Shown piece by piece: positions 1 through 7,998 of a stretch of DNA of 64,000 bases. The notes beneath the pieces are model-generated. The model saw only the letters and a list, made by a program, of their open reading frames with translations, was not told the DNA's origin and searched no databases. This stretch comes from Limnohabitans sp. 15K (GTDB taxonomy: Bacteria; Pseudomonadota; Gammaproteobacteria; Burkholderiales; Burkholderiaceae_C). How positions within the stretch are numbered: position 1 is the stretch's first letter; the number at the start of each line of letters is the position of its first letter. The DNA is taken from contig NZ_NESM01000001.1 of assembly GCF_002778285.1 (NCBI RefSeq), forward strand, positions 948,529 to 1,012,528. Direction: 5' to 3'. The translations under genes were made by a program, and so were the position numbers.

Positions 1-2789
1 GCGGTCTGAACTTTCACTCCGGACAAAAGCAGGCTATTTTGAACGCCATCGTGGCGCACGAAGTGCTGGGCGCTGGCCTTGAGCACTGGACGCTGCTGGA
101 CTTGTACCGCGCCGCCGCGCCCGATGCGCTGCTGACGGGGACGCGTTTGAACGAAGTGTCTGCCGACAAACACGGCCACCCCAAGTACTGCCTGAAGATG
201 GCCACGGGCACGGGCAAGACCTGGGTGTTGCAAGCGCTGATGATTTGGCAGTTGCTCAACAAAAGCGCGGCACTGGCTGAAGGGATTGACGACCCACGTT
301 TTACCCGCCAGTTCATGGTGGTGGCGCCAGGCCTGATTGTTTATGAACGTTTGCTCGATGCGTTTTGCGGCAAGCTCGTTGCAGGTGGCAATGGCTCGCG
401 TGACTTCGCCAGCTCGGACATGGCCAAGTTTGCCGACCTGTTCATCCCCGAGGCGCACCGTGAATCGGTGTTTGCGTTTGTGCGCGGCAACGTGTGCAGC
501 AAGAATGAGATTGGCCTCAAAGCCACGGGCAACGGCATGATCGCCATCACCAACTGGCACTTGCTGGCCGAAGGCGATGTGACTGAAGACATTGAAGAAG
601 TCGAAACACTGGGCGCACCGCTGGACCCGCAAGACGTGGTGGCTCGGGTGCTGCCACTGACGCCCGGACGCGCAACAGGCAACAGCCTGGACGTGCTGGA
701 TCGCCGATATGCACGCGGCAATGTGCTGGAATTTTTAGCGCAACTGCCCGAGCTGATGGTGTTCAACGACGAAGCGCACCACATCCACGAATTCAAGCGT
801 GAAGGCGAAACGACCGAAGTGGAATGGCAAAAGAGCCTCAGCCGCATCGCCCAGACCAAAGGCCGCCGCTTTGTGCAGGTGGACTTTTCGGCCACACCCT
901 ACAACGACGTGGGCTCGGGCAAGAACAAGCGCAAGGTGTACTTTCCGCACATCGTGACCGACTTTGACCTGAAAAGCGCCATGCGTGCCGGGCTGGTCAA
1001 GTCGCTGGTGCTGGACCGCCGCAAGGAAATCGGCGCATTGCCGCTGGAGTTCAAAGCCGAACGCGATGAATCGGGCAACCCGGCTCTGAGCGAAGGGCAA
1101 CGCGTGATGCTGCGAGCAGGCCTGGCCAAGTTGCGTAAGCTGGAAAAAGACTTTGCGGCTATCGACCCGCACCGCCACCCCAAGATGCTGGTGGTCTGCG
1201 AAGACACCACCGTGTCGCCGCTGGTGGCCGAGTTCTTGCGCGACCAGGAAGGCTTGAGCGAAGACGAGGTGATGACCATCGACTCGGGCAAAAAGGCCGA
1301 GCTGGGCGAAAAAGACTGGGCTCCTGTGCGCGAACGCCTGTTCAGCGTGGACCACCACGCCACCCCGCGTGTGATCGTGAGCGTGTTGATGCTGCGCGAA
1401 GGCTTTGACGTGAACAACATCTGCGTCATCGTGCCGCTGCGCTCCAGCCAAGCGCAGATTCTGCTGGAGCAAACCATCGGGCGCGGCTTGCGCCTGATGT
1501 GGCGCGACGCGGAATACAACGACATCAAACGCGAAAACCGCGAACTGATCGAGGCCAGCAAAGAACCCGGGAGCTTGCTCGATGTGCTGTCCATCGTGGA
1601 GCACCCGGCGTTTCAGTCTTTCTATGACAATCTGATCAACGAAGGCCTTGCGGGCACCACAGGCGATGACGACGGTGATGGCACCTCGGCAACGGGCGAC
1701 GTGATCGCAGCAGAACTGCGCGAAGGCTTTGAAGCCTTTGACTTCGGCATCCCGTTCATCCTGCAAGAAGCCGACGAACTGCGCGACCACAACCAGATCG
1801 ACGTGACCTCGCTGCCAGCCTTCACGGCCATGACGGCGGACCAGCTCAAGGGCATGCTGGGCAAGGGCGACACTTTTGTCTCGCAAGACCTGCAAAGCGC
1901 CACGCTGTTTGGCGACTACCGGGTGGATGGCGCGGTGATGAACGTGAGTGGCTACAACGATTACCTGTCACGCCTGACGCGGCGCATCAGCCAGGCGCTG
2001 AGTGAGCCACTGCCCAAAGGCAACAAGATCGCCACGCACCTGGCCAAGCCCTATCTGCAAGTGAACACCGCCGAACTGACGGGCTGGATTGACGACTACG
2101 TCTGGACGCAACTGTTTGCGGGCACCTTCAACCCGCTGGAAGATGAGAACTGGCGCTTGCTGCTGTTGCAACCCGTGGTGGACCACATCACCAAAGTGTT
2201 TGCGGTCGGCTTGCTTGAATCGGAAGAAAAACACACCACAGGCCAAACCGAAGTGCATCTGCGCTATTTGAGCGAAGTGCCCAAAATCATGGTGCGCGAA
2301 AGTGCATCGCTGGAAGTGTCCAAATGCATCTACACCCGGCTGGGCTGGCCCAGCCGCAACGGCGGACTGGAGCGCGCCTTCATCCACTGGGCGCAAGCCG
2401 ACACGCAAGTGCTGGCGTTTTGCAAAATCAGTGAAAACCGCCACACCTTTGCCCGCCTGCGCTATGTGAAAGACGACGGCCTGCCCGCCTTCTATTCACC
2501 CGACTTTCTGGTGCGCACTGCTGGCGCGGTGTACCTGGTCGAAACCAAAGGCCAAGAACAGACCATCCACCCCAACGTACAACGCAAACTGAAAGCTGCG
2601 CTGGCTTGGTGTGAACGCATCAATAACTTGACTGAAGAACAACGCGGCGGTCCACCTTGGCACTACGTGCTACTGGGTGAGGCAGTGGTTTATGAGTGGC
2701 AGGGTAAAGGTGCGCGGCTGGCGGAGCTGCTGGACTATGCAAGGCTGCGGCCGCTGGGGGAGGCTTCGTTGCAGCAGCGGTTGATTTGA
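1..2789 (+). CDS. Type III Res-like restriction helicase/nuclease, 5'-truncated by window edge
   Basis: The reading frame is open from base 3 with no upstream stop, so the true start lies before the window; the TTG at 39 is not a convincing start. Visible are an SF2 helicase Walker A motif (MATGTGKT, nt 198-221), a DEAH box (nt 768-779), and a helicase C-terminal core with a GRGLRL arginine-finger motif near nt 1480-1500. Near the C-terminus is a PD-(D/E)xK nuclease pattern: PDF at about nt 2499-2507, then ETK at 2541-2549. This is the architecture of type III restriction R subunits and related stand-alone restriction endonucleases, which translocate on or remodel DNA with ATP and cut unmodified DNA. 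The partner methylase is presumably upstream, outside the window. The family is confident; target and subtype are unknown. Confidence 0.85.
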   Translation, partial: GLNFHSGQKQAILNAIVAHEVLGAGLEHWTLLDLYRAAAPDALLTGTRLNEVSADKHGHPKYCLKMATGTGKTWVLQALMIWQLLNKSAALAEGIDDPRFTRQFMVVAPGLIVYERLLDAFCGKLVAGGNGSRDFASSDMAKFADLFIPEAHRESVFAFVRGNVCSKNEIGLKATGNGMIAITNWHLLAEGDVTEDIEEVETLGAPLDPQDVVARVLPLTPGRATGNSLDVLDRRYARGNVLEFLAQLPELMVFNDEAHHIHEFKREGETTEVEWQKSLSRIAQTKGRRFVQVDFSATPYNDVGSGKNKRKVYFPHIVTDFDLKSAMRAGLVKSLVLDRRKEIGALPLEFKAERDESGNPALSEGQRVMLRAGLAKLRKLEKDFAAIDPHRHPKMLVVCEDTTVSPLVAEFLRDQEGLSEDEVMTIDSGKKAELGEKDWAPVRERLFSVDHHATPRVIVSVLMLREGFDVNNICVIVPLRSSQAQILLEQTIGRGLRLMWRDAEYNDIKRENRELIEASKEPGSLLDVLSIVEHPAFQSFYDNLINEGLAGTTGDDDGDGTSATGDVIAAELREGFEAFDFGIPFILQEADELRDHNQIDVTSLPAFTAMTADQLKGMLGKGDTFVSQDLQSATLFGDYRVDGAVMNVSGYNDYLSRLTRRISQALSEPLPKGNKIATHLAKPYLQVNTAELTGWIDDYVWTQLFAGTFNPLEDENWRLLLLQPVVDHITKVFAVGLLESEEKHTTGQTEVHLRYLSEVPKIMVRESASLEVSKCIYTRLGWPSRNGGLERAFIHWAQADTQVLAFCKISENRHTFARLRYVKDDGLPAFYSPDFLVRTAGAVYLVETKGQEQTIHPNVQRKLKAALAWCERINNLTEEQRGGPPWHYVLLGEAVVYEWQGKGARLAELLDYARLRPLGEASLQQRLI

Positions 2790-2939
2790 GGGGGGTAACT
2801 CTAAGTTGAAAGTCAGTCCAACAGTTCTAAAGTACCAAAACTTCATCTTGAAGAAATCCGACAAGTTGAAGTTAATTTCCCGATAAGCCATGCGGCTCTA
2901 AACCGTTTAGTCATAGACATTAAAGTTTTCAAAGATTAG

Positions 2940-3035
2940 GTTCAACGCCTCGAATCCATCTACCACCAAAAACTCACTGCCCTCGCCGACCGCAAAATTT
3001 CGCTACTGCACCATGCCCTAAGCGGGCAGCTTTAA
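2940..3035 (+). pseudogene. HsdS C-terminal remnant (type I restriction specificity subunit)
   Basis: Directly after an in-frame TAG (2937-2939) the frame reads about 31 codons and ends in TAA at 3033-3035. It contains the segments QRLESIYHQKLTALADRK and SLLHHALSGQL. This closely follows the conserved last helix of type I HsdS proteins, typically of the form QRLEALYQQKLAALAELK then SLLQKAFSGEL. There is no start, no target-recognition domain and no hsdM or hsdR nearby, so it is a decayed fragment. It suggests that this accessory locus once carried a type I system as well as the restriction gene upstream. The match is from memory of the family, not from an alignment. Confidence 0.6.
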
Positions 3036-3050
3036 AAACCACTTGCTCTG

Positions 3051-3275
3051 AACCGTCGACATGCTGTCGATGGTTGATCTGTAGTGAGGTCGGTGACAAA
3101 ACGTCACCAAATGGAAGCCTCAGGAAAAACTTCAGTCGGTTACGCGCTGTAACCGACTGAAACAGTTCAACCGTACGAGAAAAACGTACAGTTGAACCGG
3201 TGACAAACTGTCACCAGTTGCTGGCAATTCTGGCAATGCAGTTGAAGACCATTTTGTTGACCCCACCAAAATGGT
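3051..3275. repeat. Cluster of six short hairpin-forming inverted repeats
   Basis: Six separate dyads lie in 225 bases. (1) 3051-3075: 10-bp stem with one G-T pair, 5-nt loop. (2) 3092-3108: GGTGAC/GTCACC, 5-nt loop. (3) 3131-3161: perfect 13-bp stem TTCAGTCGGTTAC, 5-nt loop. (4) 3165-3197: 12 of 13 bp paired, A-rich 7-nt loop. (5) 3199-3215: GGTGACA/TGTCACC, 3-nt loop. (6) 3248-3275: ACCATTTTG/CAAAATGGT, 10-nt loop. Hairpins 2 and 5 share nearly the same sequence and flank 3 and 4. None is followed by a T run, so they are not simple terminators. Function unknown. Confidence 0.8.
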
Positions 3276-3455
3276 TGAAATCGGCTCCGTCGCACAGCGT
3301 GAAGTGACGTAAGCGCCTAGGCTTTGAAGTCTTTCGCAACTCCTGCAAGCTTGTTGCGGTTATTACATTTGATGAGCCGTTAAAAAACTCCAGCTTCTGC
3401 AAAAGCACCTCACACCACCCTAGATACCAGCGAATGGTGTTCCTTTCTAGGCGAA

Positions 3456-3513
3456 TTCAACCGCCCCCAAGCATTCTCCAGCTGCTTGATGCTTGCAGGC
3501 TGTGAGGTGTGCA
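3456..3513 (+). repeat. Imperfect 58-bp direct repeat, copy A (left of toxin-antitoxin module)
   Basis: By hand alignment this 58-bp segment matches 4366-4423 at 47 of 58 positions without gaps, in the same orientation. The two copies bracket the toxin-antitoxin genes 910 bp apart. The longest shared block is AGCTGCTTGATGC, and both copies begin TTCAAC and end TGTGCA. On the minus strand both preserve an open stretch reading IKQLE-x-AWG-x-LN, so the repeat may be a duplicated coding fragment. Confidence 0.7.
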
Positions 3514-3608
3514 GTTACTAGGCGAAGAAGCTCACGCGAAGTTCTTTCAGCAGCCAATGGAATCGAGTACACGCTCGTCCACCGCGCCTTTGAACTCGCG
3601 CAGACGCA

Positions 3609-3950
3609 TCACAGCAAAGCATCCAACCCCTTTCGGTCCAGTAAGTTCAGCAACTTGAGAGACGGGCCGCTGGGATGCTTTTCGCCGATCTCCCATTTGC
3701 GAACTGTGGATGCACTGGTGTTGAGCACCGAGGCCATCACCGTCTGACTCAGGTTGTGCTGCTCGCGCAAGGCACGGATTTGCACGCTGTCATACGGCGC
3801 AATCGGCTCCATGCACAGCGCGTCGAGCTTTTGCATCTTGCGCTTGTCGATGAATCCCAAACGCTCCAGATCGGCCGCTGTTTCGTAAACCGTTTCCAAC
3901 ACGCGGCTGGCGGTTTGGGGTTTGGCCTTGGGTTTCGCTTCAGTGCTCAT
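3609..3950 (-). CDS. higA: HigA-like antitoxin, XRE/HTH domain
   Basis: This 113-aa protein has a basic, flexible N-terminus (STEAKPKAKPQ) and a C-terminal helix-turn-helix of the XRE family (about residues 57-113, with LREQHNLSQTVMASVLNTS and the recognition-helix region TVRKWEIGEK). It should neutralise the toxin encoded just upstream and repress the shared promoter. The ATG at 3950-3948 is chosen because CAGGAG sits upstream with good spacing; a longer in-frame extension to 4220 has no support and would overlap the toxin gene. The start overlaps the toxin gene's last 11 bases, giving the toxin-first order typical of HigBA modules. Confidence 0.85.
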   Translation of the reverse strand: MSTEAKPKAKPQTASRVLETVYETAADLERLGFIDKRKMQKLDALCMEPIAPYDSVQIRALREQHNLSQTVMASVLNTSASTVRKWEIGEKHPSGPSLKLLNLLDRKGLDALL

Positions 3951-4317
3951 GGTAAATCTCCTGTAATGAACCGTCTTGCACCGCGACTTCAAGCTGAGCC
4001 CCGGACAAGTCCAGCAGTTGTTTGGCCAGCCACTGCAAAGATTCCAGCTCAACGCGGGACACATTGGCCTTTTCGTTCTTCTCGAACCCGAACACAAAAA
4101 ACCAACGGCTGGCCCTGCGCGTCGCCACCAATGTGCGGGCGCCACCCCGCTTTCCGCGACCAGGCAAAGCAACGCGCTTCTTGAGCACATCACCACCCAA
4201 ATCAGCATCCACCAAGCCACTGACCATCTCGCTCACGGCTAAGCACAAAGCGTCATCCGTCAGATCGGTTTTACGCATCCATTTGGCAAATTGGCGGGTT
4301 TTGAAGACGCGGCGCAT
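3940..4317 (-). CDS. higB: RelE/HigB-type mRNA interferase toxin
   Basis: This is a 125-aa basic protein of the RelE/ParE superfamily, closest in appearance to the YgjN/HigB-like branch. It begins MRRVFKTRQFAKWMRK and carries GRGKRGGARTL, a strand resembling the GKSGGYRT motif of these toxins, followed by the WFFVFGFEKNEKANV core strand. Such toxins cut mRNA on or near the ribosome. It is the first gene of a two-gene operon with the HTH antitoxin. There is no Shine-Dalgarno sequence before the ATG at 4317-4315, and a -10-like CATAAT lies so close upstream that the transcript may be leaderless. Subfamily assignment between HigB and RelE is uncertain. Confidence 0.8.
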   Translation of the reverse strand: MRRVFKTRQFAKWMRKTDLTDDALCLAVSEMVSGLVDADLGGDVLKKRVALPGRGKRGGARTLVATRRASRWFFVFGFEKNEKANVSRVELESLQWLAKQLLDLSGAQLEVAVQDGSLQEIYHEH

Positions 4318-4324
4318 GATTTAA

Positions 4325-4354
4325 ATTATGCCACTAAGTGGCATACATCGTAAA
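4325..4354 (-). promoter_or_regulatory. Promoter and perfect palindromic operator of the higBA module
   Basis: A perfect 9+1+9 palindrome, TATGCCACT-A-AGTGGCATA, lies at 4327-4345, ten bases from the toxin ATG. On the minus strand CATAAT (4330-4325) is a good -10 and TTTACG (4354-4349) a 4-of-6 -35 with 18-bp spacing, so the operator covers the promoter core. This is the usual layout for autorepression by an HTH antitoxin. The predicted start of transcription falls within a few bases of the ATG. Confidence 0.65.
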
Positions 4355-4365
4355 ACCATTCGTGG

Positions 4366-4423
4366 TTCAACTGGCCCCAAGCCTTCTCAAGCTGCTTGAT
4401 GCAAACCGGCTATGGAGTGTGCA
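4366..4423 (+). repeat. Imperfect 58-bp direct repeat, copy B (right of toxin-antitoxin module)
   Basis: This is the second copy of the repeat at 3456-3513, 47 of 58 bases identical and in the same orientation. It lies between the toxin-antitoxin promoter and the terminator of the fadB-like gene, so it marks the right border of the module. Confidence 0.7.
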
Positions 4424-4429
4424 AAAGTA

Positions 4430-4465
4430 AAAACGCAGCACCCAATATCCCGGGTGCTGCGTTTT
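4430..4465. terminator. Bidirectional Rho-independent terminator
   Basis: A perfect 14-bp stem pairs AAAACGCAGCACCC (4430-4443) with its complement at 4452-4465 across an 8-nt loop; the stem ends are an A run on one side and a T run on the other. It lies 29 bases past the stop of the fadB-like gene on the minus strand and separates that operon from the accessory region. Confidence 0.9.
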
Positions 4466-4493
4466 GACTTGCAAGCCCTTCCGGGCCTGTAAC

Positions 4494-6653
4494 TCAATAC
4501 ACCGGCTGGTGCTGCTTCAAGCTCGCAATCACTTCCGCCGTCAGCACAAAGCCCGCGCCATACTTCGCGGCCAGTTCAGCACAACGCTTGGCAAACGCAT
4601 CCACGCCTTGGCCATAGATGAACTGCAACGCGCCACCTGTCCAGGCCGGAAAGCCGATGCCGAAGATCGAACCGATGTTGCCGTCGTGCACCGAGGTCAG
4701 CACGCCTTCTTGCAGGCAGCGGGCGGTTTCCACGGCTTGGCGGTACAGCAGGCGGTCTTTGATGTCTTGCTGGCTGTAGGTCACGTCGGCTTTTTCAAAA
4801 CGGGTTTTGAGCTCGGGCCACAGCACTTTCTTTTGACCAGCGGGGTAGTCGTAAAAACCACCGCCTGCGGCGCGGCCGGGGCGCTTGAGTTCTTTGACCA
4901 TGCGCTCCACAAACAGCTCGCCGGGTGTGGCGGTGTGCGTTTTACCTTCTTTGGCAAAGTCTTCTCGGGTTTGGTCCAGCACATGAACCGACAGCGACAG
5001 CGCAGTTTCGTCCAGCACGGCCAGCGGCCCCACGGGCATGCCCACTTGCATGGCCAGGTTTTCGATCACCGGGGCGGGGATGCCCTCGCCCAGCATGGCC
5101 GCGCCTTCCATCACAAAGGTGCCAAAGGTGCGGCTGGTGTAAAAGCCGCGTGAGTCGTTCACCACAATCGGCAGCTTGCCCAGCGCCTGCACGTAGTCGT
5201 ACGCACGGGCGATGGTTTCGTCGTCGGTCTGCGCGCCACGAATGATCTCCACCAGCTGCATCTTGTCGACGGGGCTGAAGAAGTGGATGCCGACGAATTT
5301 GTTCGCGTTGGCGCTGGCCGTGGCCAGACCACTGATGGGCAAGGTCGAGGTGTTGCTGGCAAAGAAACCGCCTTCGGCGAGCATGGGCTCGGCCTCTTGC
5401 GTGACCTTGGCTTTGAGTTCGCGGTTTTCAAACACGGCCTCGATGATCAGGTCGCAGCCTTTGAGGTCTGCGGCGCTGGCCGTGGGCTGGATGAGTGACA
5501 TCAAGGCCGCTTGTTTGTCAGCCGTCATGCGGCCTTTGTCCACGCGCTTTTGCGTGAGCTTGTGGCTGTAGGCCTTGCCTTTTTCTGCGGCTTCCAAGCT
5601 CACATCTTTGAGCACCGTGGCTATGCCCCGACTGGCTTGTGAATACGCGATGCCCGAGCCCATCATGCCCGCACCCAAAATGCCCACTTTTTGGGGCTTG
5701 TAGCGCGGTGCAGCCTTGGGGCGGCTTTGGCCGCCCTTGATGCTGTTCATGTTGAAGAAGAAGGTGTTGATCATGTTGCGCGCCACCGAGCTGGTCATGA
5801 GCCCTGCGAGGTAACGGCTTTCGATGCGCATGGCGGTGTCAAAGTCCACCATCGCACCTTCGACCATGGCGGCCAGCGCCGCTTCGGGTGCGGGGTACAG
5901 GCCGCGTGTTTTTTGCTTGAGCACTGCAGGGGCCACACTCAGCATGCCCGCGATCTTGGGGTTGCTCGGCGTGCCGCCGGGCATTTTGTAGTCCTTGCGG
6001 TCCCACAGGTGTTGGGCGGCTTCGGGCTGGCCTTGGCTTGCCGCGATGTACGCCAGAGCGCGGGGGCGCAGCTCGTCGTCGCTGGCCACGATCTCGTGCA
6101 CCAGGCCCAGCTTTTGCGCTTCTTCAGGCCCAAAGAGTTTGCTCTCCAGCACATAGGGCTGCGCGGCCAGCAGGCCCAGTTGGCGCGTCATCTTGGTGAT
6201 GCCGCCACCACCGGGAATCAAGCCCAGCGTGACTTCGGGCAGGCCGAACTGCGTTTTGGGGTTGGCCGTGGCGATGCGGTAGTGGCCGATCAGCGCCACC
6301 TCCCAGCCGCCACCCAGAGCCGAGCCGTTGAGGCAACTGACCACGGGAACCCCTTGCGTCTCGATGGTGCGGAAAGCTTTCTTGATGCCTTCGATGTCGG
6401 CAAAGACACGCGGGCCGTCTGAGGCTTTGGAGCGCATCACGCCCTTGAGGTCGGCCCCCGCAAAAAAGGTTGACTTGGCAGAGGCCAGGATGACGCCTTT
6501 CAATGCCGCCTTGTCTTTGGCCACCTGCTCAGCCGCCTGGGTCAGGTCGGCCTGCCATTGCAGGCACATGGTGTTGACCGGCGAGCCTTGCTCGTCAAAG
6601 GTGATGGTGGCGATACCGTTCGCCAGTTCGTAGCGCAGTGTTTTCAAAATCAT
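4494..6653 (-). CDS. fadB: Fused enoyl-CoA hydratase / 3-hydroxyacyl-CoA dehydrogenase (FadB/FadJ alpha type)
   Basis: This 719-aa bifunctional beta-oxidation enzyme hydrates 2-enoyl-CoA and then oxidises the 3-hydroxyacyl-CoA with NAD. Residues 1-190 form the crotonase domain, with the oxyanion-hole region FAGADLKG and candidate catalytic Glu118 (GGGWE) and Glu140 (FGLPE). The dehydrogenase NAD-binding motif GAGMMG is at 327-332, followed by the C-terminal HCDH domains, including HFFSPVDKMQLVE. The ATG at 6653 has GGGGAG upstream; an in-frame extension to 6716 overlaps the neighbouring thiolase and is rejected. It lies 16 bases after the thiolase gene, so the pair should form the FadBA complex. 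Length is normal for the family. Confidence 0.95.
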   Translation of the reverse strand: MILKTLRYELANGIATITFDEQGSPVNTMCLQWQADLTQAAEQVAKDKAALKGVILASAKSTFFAGADLKGVMRSKASDGPRVFADIEGIKKAFRTIETQGVPVVSCLNGSALGGGWEVALIGHYRIATANPKTQFGLPEVTLGLIPGGGGITKMTRQLGLLAAQPYVLESKLFGPEEAQKLGLVHEIVASDDELRPRALAYIAASQGQPEAAQHLWDRKDYKMPGGTPSNPKIAGMLSVAPAVLKQKTRGLYPAPEAALAAMVEGAMVDFDTAMRIESRYLAGLMTSSVARNMINTFFFNMNSIKGGQSRPKAAPRYKPQKVGILGAGMMGSGIAYSQASRGIATVLKDVSLEAAEKGKAYSHKLTQKRVDKGRMTADKQAALMSLIQPTASAADLKGCDLIIEAVFENRELKAKVTQEAEPMLAEGGFFASNTSTLPISGLATASANANKFVGIHFFSPVDKMQLVEIIRGAQTDDETIARAYDYVQALGKLPIVVNDSRGFYTSRTFGTFVMEGAAMLGEGIPAPVIENLAMQVGMPVGPLAVLDETALSLSVHVLDQTREDFAKEGKTHTATPGELFVERMVKELKRPGRAAGGGFYDYPAGQKKVLWPELKTRFEKADVTYSQQDIKDRLLYRQAVETARCLQEGVLTSVHDGNIGSIFGIGFPAWTGGALQFIYGQGVDAFAKRCAELAAKYGAGFVLTAEVIASLKQHQPVY

Positions 6654-6669
6654 GATGGTGTCTCCCCTG

Positions 6670-7875
6670 TCAAACGCGTTCAACGATGGTGGCGATGCCC
6701 ATGCCGCCGCCCACACACAAAGTGGCCAAGCCGTAACGCAATTGGCGGCGGTGCAGCTCGTCGATCAGGATGCCCAGAATCATCGCGCCCGTGGCCCCGA
6801 GCGGGTGGCCCATGGCGATCGCGCCACCGTTGACGTTCACTTTGTCATGCGACACGCCCATCTCTTGCATGAACTTCATGGGCACGGCGGCAAAGGCTTC
6901 GTTCACCTCGAACAAATCGATCTGGTCAATGGTCAGGCCCGCCTTGGCCAGCGCCTTGCGGGCAGCGGGCATGGGGCCTGTGAGCATGATGGTCGGGTCA
7001 GCGCCCGACAAAGCCACCGACACGATGCGGGCACGCGGTGTGAGGCCATGGGTTTTGCCTGCGGCCTCCGACCCGATCAGCACCGCCGCTGCGCCGTCCA
7101 CAATGCCGGACGAGTTGCCCGCGTGGTGCACATGGTGGATGCGCTCGACCTGCGGGTAACGCTGCAAGGCCACGGCGTCAAAGCCCATCGCGCCCAGTTG
7201 TTCAAACGAGGCTTTGAGGCCGCCCAGTGTTTCCACCGTGGTGCTGGGTTTGATGAATTCGTCTTTCGCCAGGATGACCTGCCCGAGCTTGTCTTTGACC
7301 GGCACAACCGAGCGGTCGAAGTAACCCGCCGCACGCGCGGCCGTGGCGCGCTTTTGCGACTCGACCGCGAAGGCATCCACATCGTGGCGGCTGAAGCCAC
7401 TCATGGTGGCGATCAGGTCAGCGCCAATGCCCTGTGGCACAAACAGCGTGGCGCTGTTGGTCTCGGGGTCTTGTGCCCAAGCGCCGCCGTCCGCACCAAT
7501 CGGCACGCGGCTCATGCTTTCAACGCCACCAGCGACGACCAGGTCTTCCCAGCCGCTGCGCACTTTCATGGCAGCCATGTTGACCGCTTCCAGGCCCGAG
7601 GCACAAAAGCGGTTGAGCTGCACGCCCGAACAGCGCCAGTCCCAGCCCGCTGCCAGCGCCGCCACTTTGGGGATGACCGAGCCTTGTTCACCAATCGGCG
7701 AGACCACGCCCATGACCACGTCGTCTACCGCAGCGGTGTCGAACTGGTTGCGGCTTTGCAGCTCGCGCAGCACGCCCGACAGCAAGCTGATCGGCTTGAC
7801 TTCGTGCAAGCTGCCGTCTTTTTTGCCTTTGCCACGCGGTGTGCGTATGGCGTCATAAACAAATGCTTCGCTCAT
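6670..7875 (-). CDS. fadA: Acetyl-CoA C-acyltransferase (FadA-type thiolase)
   Basis: This 401-aa thiolase cleaves 3-oxoacyl-CoA with CoA to release acetyl-CoA. The acyl-accepting Cys91 is in RFCASGLEA, His357 is in GHPLGATGA, and the second catalytic Cys387 is in CVGGGMG. The ATG at 7875 follows CAGGAGA; an upstream in-frame start has no such support. It is the first gene of a two-gene operon with the FadB-type alpha subunit, and it is divergent from an acyl-CoA dehydrogenase across a 123-bp region with a TetR-like palindrome. Together these give one full beta-oxidation cycle. Chain-length preference cannot be read from the sequence. Confidence 0.92.
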   Translation of the reverse strand: MSEAFVYDAIRTPRGKGKKDGSLHEVKPISLLSGVLRELQSRNQFDTAAVDDVVMGVVSPIGEQGSVIPKVAALAAGWDWRCSGVQLNRFCASGLEAVNMAAMKVRSGWEDLVVAGGVESMSRVPIGADGGAWAQDPETNSATLFVPQGIGADLIATMSGFSRHDVDAFAVESQKRATAARAAGYFDRSVVPVKDKLGQVILAKDEFIKPSTTVETLGGLKASFEQLGAMGFDAVALQRYPQVERIHHVHHAGNSSGIVDGAAAVLIGSEAAGKTHGLTPRARIVSVALSGADPTIMLTGPMPAARKALAKAGLTIDQIDLFEVNEAFAAVPMKFMQEMGVSHDKVNVNGGAIAMGHPLGATGAMILGILIDELHRRQLRYGLATLCVGGGMGIATIVERV

Positions 7876-7944
7876 GAATGTCTCCTGGGGGTCATCAAGG
7901 GGTTTGCCCTGTGTTGTGGGGTTCTGCATTCAGTATAGACTTTT

Positions 7945-7962
7945 ACCAAGCAAACGCTTTGT
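7945..7962. promoter_or_regulatory. Candidate TetR-family operator between divergent beta-oxidation genes
   Basis: ACCAAGC-AAAC-GCTTTGT is an imperfect palindrome: the 7-bp arms match at 6 of 7 positions around a 4-bp centre. It overlaps plausible divergent promoter elements: TATAAA at 7962-7967 for the plus-strand dehydrogenase, and TATACT (complement of 7932-7937) for the thiolase. A TetR repressor gene follows 1.3 kb downstream and is a candidate binder. The palindrome is seen; the regulator is inferred. Confidence 0.5.
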
Positions 7963-7998
7963 ATAAATCTTCCATCTTCAGTCCAACAGGTGACACCC

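Larger units (their letters stand above)
2790..3608. other. Gene-free stretch with remnants and hairpins
   Basis: This 819-base stretch is visibly richer in A+T than its surroundings and carries no convincing intact gene. It holds a short open frame after two stops (about 2805-2936, no recognisable product), a fragment of a type I specificity subunit (2940-3035), a cluster of perfect or near-perfect hairpins (3051-3275) and one copy of a 58-bp repeat (3456-3513). It separates the restriction gene from the toxin-antitoxin module and looks like decayed accessory DNA. Confidence 0.7.

Noticed and set aside
3051..3215. Integron attC or CRISPR interpretation of the hairpin cluster
   Set aside because: No RYYYAAC/GTTRRRY core sites, no extra-helical bases and no regular repeat-spacer periodicity; repeats differ in sequence and spacing.
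3211..3408. Minus-strand 65-codon open frame next to the hairpin cluster
   Set aside because: No recognisable domain, a GTG start without ribosome site, and its 3' end runs through hairpins 5 and 6. It could be a fragment of a lost gene, but I cannot support it.
3609..4220. Long form (203 codons) of the antitoxin gene
   Set aside because: The first 90 codons are antisense-like composition and overlap the toxin gene in another frame; the ATG at 3950 has a strong ribosome site.
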